From contig JAGCZA010000100.1 in the NCBI GenBank assembly GCA_017960525.1, positions 1 through 37,715 of the forward strand: a stretch of DNA of 37,715 nucleotides, written 5' to 3'. The notes beneath the pieces are model-generated. The model was not told the origin of the DNA. It ran no database searches and was given only the letters and a program-made list of their open reading frames with translations. This document shows, piece after piece, positions 1 through 7,457 of the stretch. Each line of letters begins with the position of its first letter. Positions within the stretch are counted from its first letter, which is position 1. The position numbers were made by a program, and so were the translations under genes. Origin of the DNA: Prevotella sp. GTDB taxonomy: Bacteria > Bacteroidota > Bacteroidia > Bacteroidales > Bacteroidaceae.

Positions 1-1
1 G

Positions 2-103
2 GCAATAATACAAACATTTGAAAATCAGAATATTGCGAAGGTTTTAGGCAATTCAGCCCATCTGATGACCATGTACGGCGCAAGGCCTGTTATAATTATT
101 TAA
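2..103 (+). CDS. 3' end of an unidentified gene entering from the left
   Basis: An open frame runs from the window edge for 33 codons to a TAA at 101-103. The tail reads NIAKVLGNSAHLMTMYGARP. The phrase AKVLGNS...MY recalls the LGHS...Y box at the end of tyrosine recombinases, but the His is replaced and too little is visible to claim it. It converges with the minus-strand Rhs/immunity pair. It could also be a chance open frame. Confidence 0.25.
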   Translation, partial: AIIQTFENQNIAKVLGNSAHLMTMYGARPVIII

Positions 104-128
104 CTACCAAGTATTGCCATTTTCAACC

Positions 129-650
129 TTACAGGTCGAAATAATTCCTGAAGAAAAAATTCGAGTACCAAGACAAAATACCTTGAAGATAGTCCTTATG
201 ATATGGCCATATCCTATCAAGTATTTTTTTTTCGAAACTATTCATTACTTTAATACTTTCTGTTGTCGTATTTGCATACATTAGGCCACTACGTCTTTCT
301 TCGTATTTACTCATATTAGTTGTTACTCCAGTCAGAAATATTGACACGCCTTCCTGATTACTTTCGGTATCAAAAGACACATAGCAATCTATGTCGTAGA
401 GATAAGCATAACGAACTTTGTATCCATTTGCATACCAGTTCTTCCATTTGTCAAGACCTTGTAGCATAGTATCTCTTTTCACCAAATTATCGTATAATGC
501 AAGAAACTCTTGCGGTGCAATGTTTTTTAATATATAAATCTGGTAATTGTGAGGTCTTTCCCAGTTATCTCTTAAAAAGTTAAAGATAGAGAAAGAAACA
601 ATCAGAAATGATATGAGCAGACTTTTTTTAAAAGTAATTACTTTGGACAT
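129..650 (-). CDS. Candidate immunity protein for the adjacent Rhs-PLA2 toxin (membrane-anchored, unknown family)
   Basis: A 173-residue protein with a hydrophobic segment at about residues 9-27 preceded by Lys residues, so it is probably anchored by one N-terminal helix with the rest outside the cytoplasm. I recognise no domain; the body is rich in Tyr, Trp and Asp. Its ATG (650-648) lies one base after the TAG (654-652) of the Rhs gene, so the two are almost certainly co-transcribed and probably translationally coupled. A small gene immediately after a polymorphic toxin is, by the usual layout of Rhs loci, the immunity gene; that role is inferred from position only. Both genes are clearly AT-richer than the housekeeping DNA to the right. 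A membrane-anchored immunity protein would suit a toxin that attacks phospholipid, but this is a guess. Confidence 0.5.
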   Translation of the reverse strand: MSKVITFKKSLLISFLIVSFSIFNFLRDNWERPHNYQIYILKNIAPQEFLALYDNLVKRDTMLQGLDKWKNWYANGYKVRYAYLYDIDCYVSFDTESNQEGVSIFLTGVTTNMSKYEERRSGLMYANTTTESIKVMNSFEKKILDRIWPYHKDYLQGILSWYSNFFFRNYFDL

Positions 651-651
651 A

Positions 652-1782
652 CTACTTGTTCTTAATCAAAGTGTATTTGTATAACGACAAAGGAGCGAAC
701 AGCATATATGCAGACTTTGCCCAGAATCTTTTATTTTCCAAATCTGATGGGGAGTGATAATAGCTGTAAGCACTTCGCAAAGCCAGAAGAGCATCTTCTT
801 TCCATACCTTGCAATTTAACAGGACACCTGATGCACCAACAGCTCCAAAATTATCATATCCCTTATCATGCAAAAAAACCGCATAATCTAAGTCATCAAT
901 AGGGGGAACTGCGTATGAATAAGAATTCCTTTTTTCGAAAAGATAAGGATTGCTTGGCCCCAAATAGTTTCCATACCAATTGTTGTTTATACTTTCAATT
1001 TTTGTGTAGTTGCTTGAACCTATATGCAATGATTTGAAATCTGTTTCCGCGTATGTCAAAGCACCGTTTTTTGAATAAGTTCCATCTGAATGGAAATTAT
1101 AGAAGTCTATAGACTCTCTGTTTGGTATCATTACCCTGAAATTAGCGCCTTTATATTCAATATCATATGTATTTCTTTTCTCTCCATTATAATATATATT
1201 AATGACATCTTCCATGGAAGTGACCCTTGAATCGAAAAAGAAGAAAAAATTGCCAGAGTAATTAGCATAAATCCAGTCCTTTCCATCTGGGTCTACCGCA
1301 TTCATGGGGTTGTTCATGCAGTACGCATACGGATGGAAGTTGTAGTATTTCTCGCAGAGCGGGTCCATCTGAGTGAAGTGGCCCAGAATGGGGTCGTACT
1401 GGCGGGCACCGTAGTCGTAAAAGTTGAGACCGTGCATACGGTCCAGCTCCTTGCCGTTGTACTTGTACTTTTGGAGAACGTCGTTTGAACCTGCGTCAGC
1501 GAAGATGCTGCCAATCTCATACCTAATGGTATGAGAAGTGTCGAGCGTTTCCCCAGGCTCAGCATACACCTCCTCCCACACTGTTCCTGTGGGGAAGACC
1601 TCATTATAATCCCCTGCACACACGGTATAGGAAGAAACGCACATGCAAAAAGATACTGCTATAGTTTTATAATCAACCACTGTACTCATCATTATGTGCT
1701 TTTTTATTAATTGAAACATACCTTTCCCTTCTTCAGCAAAGGGTGATAACTGACTTGTGCTGGAACGACTTGCGCGTGACAA
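652..1782 (-). CDS. Short Rhs-core protein with a C-terminal phospholipase A2-like toxin domain
   Basis: A 376-residue frame. Residues 102-166 are the conserved Rhs-associated core: YKYNGKELDRMHGLNFYDYG, then ARQYDP, GHFTQMDPL, YAYCMNNPMNAVDPDG. Full Rhs proteins exceed 1000 residues, so this is a tip module without the YD-repeat shell. The variable tip (about 167-376) contains YLGPSNP at 273-279, then DDLDYAVFLHDKGYD (296-310) and an Asp at 330 in WKEDALLA. The order Y-L-G-P-x-N, D-x-A-x3-H-D-x2-Y, then Asp is the signature of parvovirus-type PLA2: calcium loop and His-Asp dyad H305/D306. Function as a phospholipase is inferred. The start is uncertain: Met22 begins a better leader with a hydrophobic stretch at about 40-55. 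The core is GC-rich and the tip AT-rich, as is usual for exchangeable Rhs tips. Transcribed from a promoter near 2000 and followed by a candidate immunity gene. Confidence 0.65.
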   Translation of the reverse strand: MSRASRSSTSQLSPFAEEGKGMFQLIKKHIMMSTVVDYKTIAVSFCMCVSSYTVCAGDYNEVFPTGTVWEEVYAEPGETLDTSHTIRYEIGSIFADAGSNDVLQKYKYNGKELDRMHGLNFYDYGARQYDPILGHFTQMDPLCEKYYNFHPYAYCMNNPMNAVDPDGKDWIYANYSGNFFFFFDSRVTSMEDVINIYYNGEKRNTYDIEYKGANFRVMIPNRESIDFYNFHSDGTYSKNGALTYAETDFKSLHIGSSNYTKIESINNNWYGNYLGPSNPYLFEKRNSYSYAVPPIDDLDYAVFLHDKGYDNFGAVGASGVLLNCKVWKEDALLALRSAYSYYHSPSDLENKRFWAKSAYMLFAPLSLYKYTLIKNK

Positions 1783-1817
1783 ATAAAGAATAGAAGTGTT
1801 AAAGTTTCCCTTTTCAT
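1707..1817 (-). pseudogene. Remnant: start and signal peptide of a secreted-protein gene, frameshifted
   Basis: An ATG at 1817-1815 opens a 36-codon frame that begins MKRETLTLLFFICHAQVVPA and continues QVSYHPLLKKGKV before a TAA at 1709-1707. It has a good signal peptide and reads like the start of small exported Prevotella proteins. It overlaps the 5' end of the Rhs frame in another register. The later Rhs-frame segment PTGTVWEEVYAEPGETLDTS (residues 65-84) looks like the continuation of such a protein. The most economical reading is that a secreted-protein gene was broken by an indel and its 5' part fused to the Rhs tip. Confidence 0.4.
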
Positions 1818-1927
1818 AATTGATTTTATTGATTGATATTCGTTTTAATTTCGCCTTCTGTCATATCTAAAGTTGACCAAACAGGAACTGTTAAATCAGA
1901 ATTGTTCTTTAAGCGGATTTCCCCGTT

Positions 1928-1949
1928 GGGCTGGATTTGAATCCAGCCC
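1928..1949. repeat. Perfect palindrome in the Rhs leader
   Basis: GGGCTGGATT, two bases, then AATCCAGCCC form a perfect 10-bp inverted repeat about 40-60 bases downstream of the predicted transcription start. In RNA it would make a stable hairpin in the leader of the Rhs gene. No T-tract follows, so it is not an obvious terminator. It could be an operator or a leader structure. Confidence 0.5.
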
Positions 1950-1990
1950 CAATGAGTATAAGCATCTGCGATGCGCTCTTTTCAGGACTG

Positions 1991-2021
1991 CAAAAGTAGT
2001 GCTTTTCCGCGAAACATGCAA
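1991..2021 (-). promoter_or_regulatory. Bacteroidetes-type promoter for the Rhs/immunity pair
   Basis: On the minus strand TTG (2021-2019), 20 bases, then TACTTTTG (1998-1991). This fits the Bacteroides primary-sigma consensus TTTG-N19-TAnnTTTG. It lies about 200 bases upstream of the Rhs start and overlaps the T-tract of the preceding terminator. Confidence 0.6.
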
Positions 2022-2059
2022 GAAAAGGGCGCACAAAAGTTTCCCACACCTGTGCGCCC
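2018..2059 (-). terminator. Intrinsic terminator after the lipoprotein gene
   Basis: Read on the minus strand: GGGCGCACA (2059-2051), a 15-base loop, TGTGCGCCC (2035-2027), then TTTTCTT. The 9-bp GC-rich stem and T-run sit 44 bases after the lipoprotein stop, closing the 5.5-2.1 kb transcription unit. Confidence 0.7.
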
Positions 2060-2102
2060 GCTGTCAAAAGATTTATCTTGTAATTTATATGGGGGCAAAA
2101 GG

Positions 2103-2513
2103 TCAAAGCCCCAGAGACTTAAAGATATACATATCATTTTCCCATTCCGACCATTCCGGCATCCAGACATATACTGATTTGTAGTCAACAGAAATGGGTT
2201 TCAGTCGCAACGTGTCAGATTTCACTATATAATTATATGTGAGAACGGCCCAATCAGATGACAGCGTAAGCTGATGCTCGTCTGAAATATAGTTAAAACA
2301 AATCGATACAGAGTCTCCAATCTGGATCATGCAGTGTTCACTTTCAAGTTCCATCCTTAAAACTCCGTCGTATGGCTTGAGACCATCTCCTTGATCTATC
2401 TCCGTTAGTTCCCACTTGCCTGCTATGGCCCCGACTTCATAGTTTGGCTCTGCAGTATCAGTTGAGCAGGCCCAGCATATAATGCAGAGTGATGCTAAAA
2501 TAAAGTGTTTCAT
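2103..2513 (-). CDS. Small lipocalin-like lipoprotein
   Basis: A 136-residue protein beginning MKHFILASLCIICWACS: a hydrophobic leader ending in Cys16 that probably serves as a lipoprotein signal, although the box (CWAC) is not canonical. The mature part begins with a short linker, then IAGKWELTEID, the 'G-x-W' opening seen in lipocalin-like small beta-barrel lipoproteins of Bacteroidetes, followed by alternating beta strands. It lies 52 bases downstream of the M4 protease gene, in the same unit, and is followed by a good terminator. Protease operons often carry an inhibitor or chaperone of the protease, so a partner role is possible, but nothing in the sequence proves it. Confidence 0.6.
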   Translation of the reverse strand: MKHFILASLCIICWACSTDTAEPNYEVGAIAGKWELTEIDQGDGLKPYDGVLRMELESEHCMIQIGDSVSICFNYISDEHQLTLSSDWAVLTYNYIVKSDTLRLKPISVDYKSVYVWMPEWSEWENDMYIFKSLGL

Positions 2514-2565
2514 TTTCTAAAACATTTTATTTAGAGTATTTGTGTTATTGTGTGAAAAGACAACG

Positions 2566-5076
2566 CTATTGTATTGTAATTTTTTTTGTTGCTGTTTCTT
2601 TTCCATAGTTTGCCTTTATAATATATGTGCCTGGGCTCCAATGTTTAGTGTCTATCATTTTATTATTAATAGAGTATTTTTCCCAATTGATAATCTCACC
2701 CGTTACAGCGTTTGTTATCTGAAGGGTAAACCCTGAACCAAATTGTACCTTATCTTGATTGTTATTGACAATTTCTATACAATTATCACGATATTTGATA
2801 TTTAAAAGTGGCCGTGGCTCTGTTATTGGATTATAGAAGGCTTTTATGGCCAATTGAAAATTACCACATCCGCTTAAATCTGATCCAGTTACAGTCAGGA
2901 GTTGGTCTTGCAAATTTGTATAAGGGAACTTCAGCTGAATAGTCCCGTTTCTATTGTCATTCCACAGACTAAGATTTGCTCCTGTATGAGATATGTACTT
3001 GCCAATGAAAAATGGAGAATAAAGAGTTATAAGGCAGGTCTGGTTGACATTAATAAAATCGTGATTATAAAAAGTCGTCTCAGGGATATCTGGATAGTTC
3101 CTATAATGATAATAATTTCCCTCTTGTGAATAAGTACCTGTAAAATTACCACTATAAATATGTTTATAAAGTACTGTAATTAAATTGCTACCATGATAGA
3201 TTGATGCGCGTAGTGTATTGTTAATTTCACTCCCATTTCCTATGACAACGGTACATTGATTAGTTTCTGGGTGGTTTTGGGTGATGAGTACATTTGAAGA
3301 TGGTTCGCTGTTTGTTAATGACCACACAACAGAACACTCACTTGGGAGACCATATACTGAATATTGTGCAGAATCACATATTTGTGTACTACCGAATAAT
3401 GACATTGAATGACTTCCCACTCCAACAGCATACCAAGCATTTAAGACTGAATTTTTAAGTCCATCAATATTCAAAGCAAGTGCGGCGTTATAGAAAGCCT
3501 CAGAAATCTTCGGATATGTATTTTGGCTTCTAAGATAATTGTCATAGACCGCTTTCACTATCAGTGCTTCTGCGGCATCCATACCAACTCCGTCCACTGC
3601 ATACCATCTCCCATTTTCATTTTGTCCATAGCCCCCATTCACTAACAAATAGAACCAATGTGAAAACACCCCACCTTTAACGTAATCATCGCCATTGTTG
3701 TAAGTGTTAGACAAATATGTGCTTGCGATTTTCTTATAAGCTAAATCCGAATTGGGCTGAGAAAGGTCCCTTAAACAGTTCGTCGTGTCGGAAGCAAAAA
3801 TGTTTTCTCCTATTTTCCAAGCATCATTGTCACTATATCCGAAACGATAGTCCATAATGGCTCCCCAAATGTCACTTAGTCCTTCATTTAGGTATCTTTG
3901 TGGGCTTCCCCATCCTATTTGATAGTCTGTTATGCCATGACCATATTCATGCGCTACTACGTCTACAGAAGAGAACGGTCTTTGAAAATTAGAACCTTTA
4001 CCAAAGAAAAGAATTTTGTCTTCTGTGTTCCACTGTGCATTATCTGTCGTAGTTGCAGGAGGAATAATCGACTGTACGATTGAGACTTTAACAAAAGCAT
4101 TTATGTCTTTGCCATTATTGTCAAAACTATTCTTGCCATATACATTCTTTAGCCTGTCGTAAATTTGTTGCAAAGTCCAGTGCACATCCAATGCCATGTC
4201 TGTCCTGTCCGTGAAATCAACATAATTCCAAACATTGTCAAGATCGGTTACTTCTTGAGCATCAGATTCGGTAAATAAAATAGAAAGATTATTCTGATAA
4301 TCTCTTGTCCAAATTACTGTACCTCTACTATTATCATAAAGACGATAAGAATTGTTTACATAATCCGTGTAAGCACTTTTTGCACCCATAAATCTTGTGT
4401 TAAATGTTCCCAAACTACTTAATGAATAGGCAGATGGCTCGCTAAATAAAATATCTCCGTTTGTTGCATCTATGTAAACTATCTCAGCTAAATATTCTTT
4501 TTTTGAAGATACATAAACCTTATATGTTAATGACGGTTTGCCGACATAAGAATAATCATCGGGTTGTATGTCTTTGATGCAAAGAACTGCATTATATGAG
4601 TCTATTAGTGAGGGGGATATTTTTTTATACTTTGCATATAGTATTTTTGACTCTTCCACACTTATAGAAGGTTTGGTAGGAACATTTGATACTTCAACAT
4701 AGTTGCCATGAGCATAAGTCATCACGCCATCATTGTCAAAGTGGAACGTAAAAAAGGCACCATCAACCTCTAACCCATTATATAATTGCACAAAAGTTTC
4801 GTTCTCTTTTGATAGACTTACCGACTTGTTCTTTACGTAGCAAACGCCATCTTCCATATTTAGCATCTTTTCAAAAAAGTCCTCTGCCGTTTTAGGGATT
4901 TCAATGGTAGTGTCCAGCTTTGAAAACATTACTGATTCAATATGATTCTTGCTGTCATATTGAATAATCGTTTTGTCACAGATATAATTATTATAAGCAT
5001 TTTCTAACTGTTTACCAGCTATGGATGCTGAAAAAAAGAAACAGATAGCTATTATAAGATTATTTTTCATAAACAT
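2566..5076 (-). CDS. Secreted M4 (thermolysin-family) metalloprotease with T9SS-type C-terminal tail
   Basis: An 836-residue protein. Residues 1-21 are a signal peptide. Residues about 40-210 are an FTP/PepSY-like propeptide with the usual KPSLTYKVYV and IDATNGDIL phrases. The catalytic domain (about 220-555) contains VAHEYGH (zinc ligands H376 and H380, catalytic E377), NEGLSDIWG (third ligand E398) and GGVFSHWFY (H473, transition-state His). After this come beta-rich segments, and the last ~75 residues, ending SPGTYIIKANYGKETATKKI plus three residues, match the style of a type A T9SS sorting domain. It should therefore be exported by Sec, pass the outer membrane through T9SS and act outside the cell. 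It is the second gene of a unit with the DUF3244-like protein (34 bases upstream) and the lipoprotein. The gene is AT-rich compared with region 2. Confidence 0.9.
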   Translation of the reverse strand: MFMKNNLIIAICFFFSASIAGKQLENAYNNYICDKTIIQYDSKNHIESVMFSKLDTTIEIPKTAEDFFEKMLNMEDGVCYVKNKSVSLSKENETFVQLYNGLEVDGAFFTFHFDNDGVMTYAHGNYVEVSNVPTKPSISVEESKILYAKYKKISPSLIDSYNAVLCIKDIQPDDYSYVGKPSLTYKVYVSSKKEYLAEIVYIDATNGDILFSEPSAYSLSSLGTFNTRFMGAKSAYTDYVNNSYRLYDNSRGTVIWTRDYQNNLSILFTESDAQEVTDLDNVWNYVDFTDRTDMALDVHWTLQQIYDRLKNVYGKNSFDNNGKDINAFVKVSIVQSIIPPATTTDNAQWNTEDKILFFGKGSNFQRPFSSVDVVAHEYGHGITDYQIGWGSPQRYLNEGLSDIWGAIMDYRFGYSDNDAWKIGENIFASDTTNCLRDLSQPNSDLAYKKIASTYLSNTYNNGDDYVKGGVFSHWFYLLVNGGYGQNENGRWYAVDGVGMDAAEALIVKAVYDNYLRSQNTYPKISEAFYNAALALNIDGLKNSVLNAWYAVGVGSHSMSLFGSTQICDSAQYSVYGLPSECSVVWSLTNSEPSSNVLITQNHPETNQCTVVIGNGSEINNTLRASIYHGSNLITVLYKHIYSGNFTGTYSQEGNYYHYRNYPDIPETTFYNHDFINVNQTCLITLYSPFFIGKYISHTGANLSLWNDNRNGTIQLKFPYTNLQDQLLTVTGSDLSGCGNFQLAIKAFYNPITEPRPLLNIKYRDNCIEIVNNNQDKVQFGSGFTLQITNAVTGEIINWEKYSINNKMIDTKHWSPGTYIIKANYGKETATKKITIQ

Positions 5077-5110
5077 TCTGTCTATATTAAAAAACTTACG
5101 AAACTGATGA

Positions 5111-5455
5111 TTAGAGGGTTATAGTACCAAAGAAATAGATGCTGCCAGTGTCGGGGAGAAGCAGGATTTCGTAATCGCCACTGAGGGTGGAGGGCAGAGT
5201 AACAGTGCTTGAAGTAATGATTGTGGAGTAAACCTCCTCACCGTTCTCGTCAAGCAGTTGGAGTGTGAAACCAATGCAAGCGGTGACGAACTCCAGTTCG
5301 TAACTATCGATACTTACCTCTGGAACAACAACTGGCCCTCTGTGAGGCTGGCCTTGATTTGAGTCAGGGTCATTATACCCGGTATGTAAGTCAACGTCTA
5401 CTCGGGCAGCTAACGTTTGAATACTTGTAAATGACAGCATAGCCATCACCAACAA
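5111..5455 (-). CDS. DUF3244-like small secreted protein; signal peptide broken by a T8 frameshift
   Basis: The frame as drawn starts at a TTG (5455-5453). A better start is the ATG at 5483-5481, which gives MKKRISILF before the frame is lost in a run of eight T (5461-5454). With seven T the product would be MKKRISILFLLVMAMLSFTS then IQTLAA, an ideal Sec signal peptide, joined to the conserved body. The body (VSIDSYELEFVTACIGFTLQ, LLDENGEEVYS, LSGDYEILL, GTITL) matches the DUF3244 pattern: a one-domain beta sandwich similar to the end part of T9SS sorting domains. It is the first gene of the unit with the M4 protease, with its own promoter at about 5550. The frameshift may be real, phase-variable, or a sequencing error. 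Function unknown. Confidence 0.6.
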   Translation of the reverse strand: MLVMAMLSFTSIQTLAARVDVDLHTGYNDPDSNQGQPHRGPVVVPEVSIDSYELEFVTACIGFTLQLLDENGEEVYSTIITSSTVTLPSTLSGDYEILLLPDTGSIYFFGTITL

Positions 5456-5534
5456 AAAAAAGAATACTAATACGTTTTTTCATAGTTCATTTAAATTGTT
5501 AGACATCATCGATTGGCCTATCGGTTTGTGGGTG

Positions 5535-5565
5535 CAAATATACGACAGAATGATTTTTTGACCAA
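5535..5565 (-). promoter_or_regulatory. Promoter of the DUF3244 / M4 protease / lipoprotein unit
   Basis: On the minus strand TTG (5565-5563), a 20-base gap, then TATATTTG (5542-5535), a close match to TTTG-N19-TAnnTTTG. The leader to the ATG at 5483 would be about 45-50 bases. Confidence 0.65.
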
Positions 5566-5582
5566 AAATCTTTCCGTGAAAA

Positions 5583-5660
5583 AATAAGCCAAAAATAAGC
5601 CAAGACTACTAAGCCTATGGATATCAAGTATTTAACCTAATAAGCCAAAAATAAGTCAAG
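5583..5660. repeat. Two 22-bp direct repeats between the TPR gene and the protease promoter
   Basis: AATAAGCCAAAAATAAGCC plus AAG at 5583-5604 recurs at 5639-5660 with one change (GCC to GTC). Start-to-start distance is 56 bp. Each copy is itself two tandem AATAAGYCAA half-units. The distal copy overlaps the stop codon of the TPR gene; the near copy lies 18 bp upstream of the -33 TTG of the protease promoter. It could be a regulator site or a duplicated gene end. Confidence 0.5.
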
Positions 5661-7416
5661 CTGTAAGAGCGCCCTTCAGATTTGAAGCTAGTGATGCTGA
5701 GTCATCAATATTGAAGAGTTTTTCGTTTGCGCGTTTCTTGGCAGTATTGATAGTTTGTGGCTTTGTTTGCCTCAAAATCGCAATTACCGACTCGTCATAG
5801 TCCAACAAAAGCAGTATGCAGACATAAAGCTGAAGAGGGGAAAGGCATTTCAACAAAGAATAAGCAGCTGGCATATCCTTTCGGAATTCCGACAAAAGTT
5901 CCCTCCATTCATCATTGGTTATGTTAGGGCTGCCTTTCCTGAAATCACTCTTTTCATTGATTATTCTTACGATTTCGCTATTTTCAAATGCCGACAGTTT
6001 ATCCTTCAACATAACATTGCGATATGCGTTATTATGTTCGGCAATGGTCTCGTTCAAGTATTCTATCTCCTTTTCTTTCCTTGCGATGATTCCGTCATAG
6101 TCTTTCGCATTTAGGCTGTCCAGCTCATTCCTCAGTTTTGTCCGCTCGGCAATGGTAGCCATATATTTTGCCCTCTGTAGTTTTCTTTGTCTATTATAAT
6201 GGTGGACGAGCAAGATGGTAATGGCAATGAGGGCCAGCAGCAAGAAGGTGGAAAGCAGAAACCGCAAATTGGCCCGGTGGGCTGCTTCGGCATTTCTGCT
6301 TGATTCTTTCTGGATGCTGTTATATTTGTAACTTGCAGCTAATTGGGCAGTCACCTCCCCGTCCTTTATGGCAATAGATGAGTCATTGACTGCACAGTAG
6401 AGCTGGGCATACTTTGCGATGGAGTCAGCTTGGTGCCGCTTCTTGAAAACGCTCAGTAGTCCTTCAAACATAGAGTTTTGCGAGGTAAGTAATATATTGG
6501 GATAATACATCTTTCTGTAATAGAACTCCGCTGAGTCTAATTGCCCTGTGTTTTCAAACCACTTCCCTTTATAACGGTAGAAAAGTCGTTTCTTCGAATG
6601 TAATTCGTGGTTCTCGTCAAAATCATCACTTTTACTGTCATACTCTTCAATGAGTCTTTTTAGTTCATCGGTTCTCTCTGGCCTTTCCACGTAGATATGC
6701 ATCAACATTGTCGATGCCAATAATGCTTCTTGCTCATACCCCATTTCTTTGTAGAAACGGATGACAGTATTGAGAATTAGTCTCGCGCTATCACACTTGT
6801 TCTGTATTATATATACGCTCGCAACTTTTTTCTGTTGATACATAGCAGACAATGTATCGCCATCAAGAAGATCATAGTGACCGGCTTTGCGATGGGCTTC
6901 TATTTCGTATGAGAGAAGTAACTGGTGACGATAAATATCTGCCATCTGACCATAAACGCTGGCCATTGTGCGGTAATCGCAATCGGCGGCGGTGGTGTCG
7001 GCGCAGTTGACGGCATCGAGATAGCTGTCGATGGCACGGGGAGCCTCGCCGAGGTCGCGGTAGACGCAGCCGAGCAGGTAGTGGGCCTCCATCCGCTCGT
7101 TGGGGGTGCCGTGGCTGTCGTAGTAGCCGGCCACCTCCTTCATCACGGAGTCGGTGGTGAAGTTGATGTAAGCCTTGTTCATCGCCTTGGCGCGTAGCAG
7201 CTCGTGGCGCATGCGCTGGCGGCGCGGCCATGTGCCGATGGGTGGTGCAGCAGCCGTGTCACAGGCCTGCAGCAGATGCAAGGCGGAGTCGGGGCGTGAC
7301 TGCATCAGGCTGTCGGCTGTGCTGTGCAGCGCGTCTATAGCGGGGTCTCCCCTCTGGCATGCGGCCAGAAGGGTCAGGAGGAGCAGGAGGGGGAAGAGGC
7401 GACGTGGGAAAAGCAT
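5656..7416 (-). CDS. TPR lipoprotein/membrane regulator with C-terminal DNA-binding-like segment
   Basis: A 586-residue protein. It begins with a lipoprotein-type leader (LLAAC, Cys20). Residues about 25-370 are helical tetratricopeptide-like repeats, with phrases such as AHYLLGCVYRDLGEAPRAID. A membrane helix lies at about 387-407 (LLSTFLLLALIAITILLVHHY), then a coiled coil to about 470. The C-terminal part (LSPLQLYVCILLLLDYDESV followed by AILRQTKPQTINTAKKRANE) resembles the LuxR-like helix-turn-helix of Bacteroidetes TPR/DUF6377-type sensor regulators. It probably senses something at the envelope and acts on DNA from the membrane; the target is unknown. The start codon lies inside a heptamer repeat. 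Base composition changes sharply near 6960 (residue ~152): the N-terminal part is GC-rich, the rest AT-rich, so the gene looks mosaic. It sits at the border of the accessory region. Confidence 0.75.
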   Translation of the reverse strand: MLFPRRLFPLLLLLTLLAACQRGDPAIDALHSTADSLMQSRPDSALHLLQACDTAAAPPIGTWPRRQRMRHELLRAKAMNKAYINFTTDSVMKEVAGYYDSHGTPNERMEAHYLLGCVYRDLGEAPRAIDSYLDAVNCADTTAADCDYRTMASVYGQMADIYRHQLLLSYEIEAHRKAGHYDLLDGDTLSAMYQQKKVASVYIIQNKCDSARLILNTVIRFYKEMGYEQEALLASTMLMHIYVERPERTDELKRLIEEYDSKSDDFDENHELHSKKRLFYRYKGKWFENTGQLDSAEFYYRKMYYPNILLTSQNSMFEGLLSVFKKRHQADSIAKYAQLYCAVNDSSIAIKDGEVTAQLAASYKYNSIQKESSRNAEAAHRANLRFLLSTFLLLALIAITILLVHHYNRQRKLQRAKYMATIAERTKLRNELDSLNAKDYDGIIARKEKEIEYLNETIAEHNNAYRNVMLKDKLSAFENSEIVRIINEKSDFRKGSPNITNDEWRELLSEFRKDMPAAYSLLKCLSPLQLYVCILLLLDYDESVIAILRQTKPQTINTAKKRANEKLFNIDDSASLASNLKGALTA

Positions 7417-7455
7417 AATTCATAATTCACAATTCATAATTCATAATTCACAATT
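7414..7455. repeat. Heptanucleotide array CAYAATT x6
   Basis: Six consecutive heptamers, CATAATT or CACAATT, fill the gap between dcuB and the TPR gene; the first contains the TPR start codon. It belongs to the family of 7-base repeats seen at many places in the window. Confidence 0.8.
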
Positions 7456-7457
7456 AA

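Noticed and set aside
1873-2184. 103-codon frame on the plus strand
   Set aside because: It crosses a terminator hairpin and promoter used by the minus-strand genes, has no domain and overlaps the lipoprotein gene.
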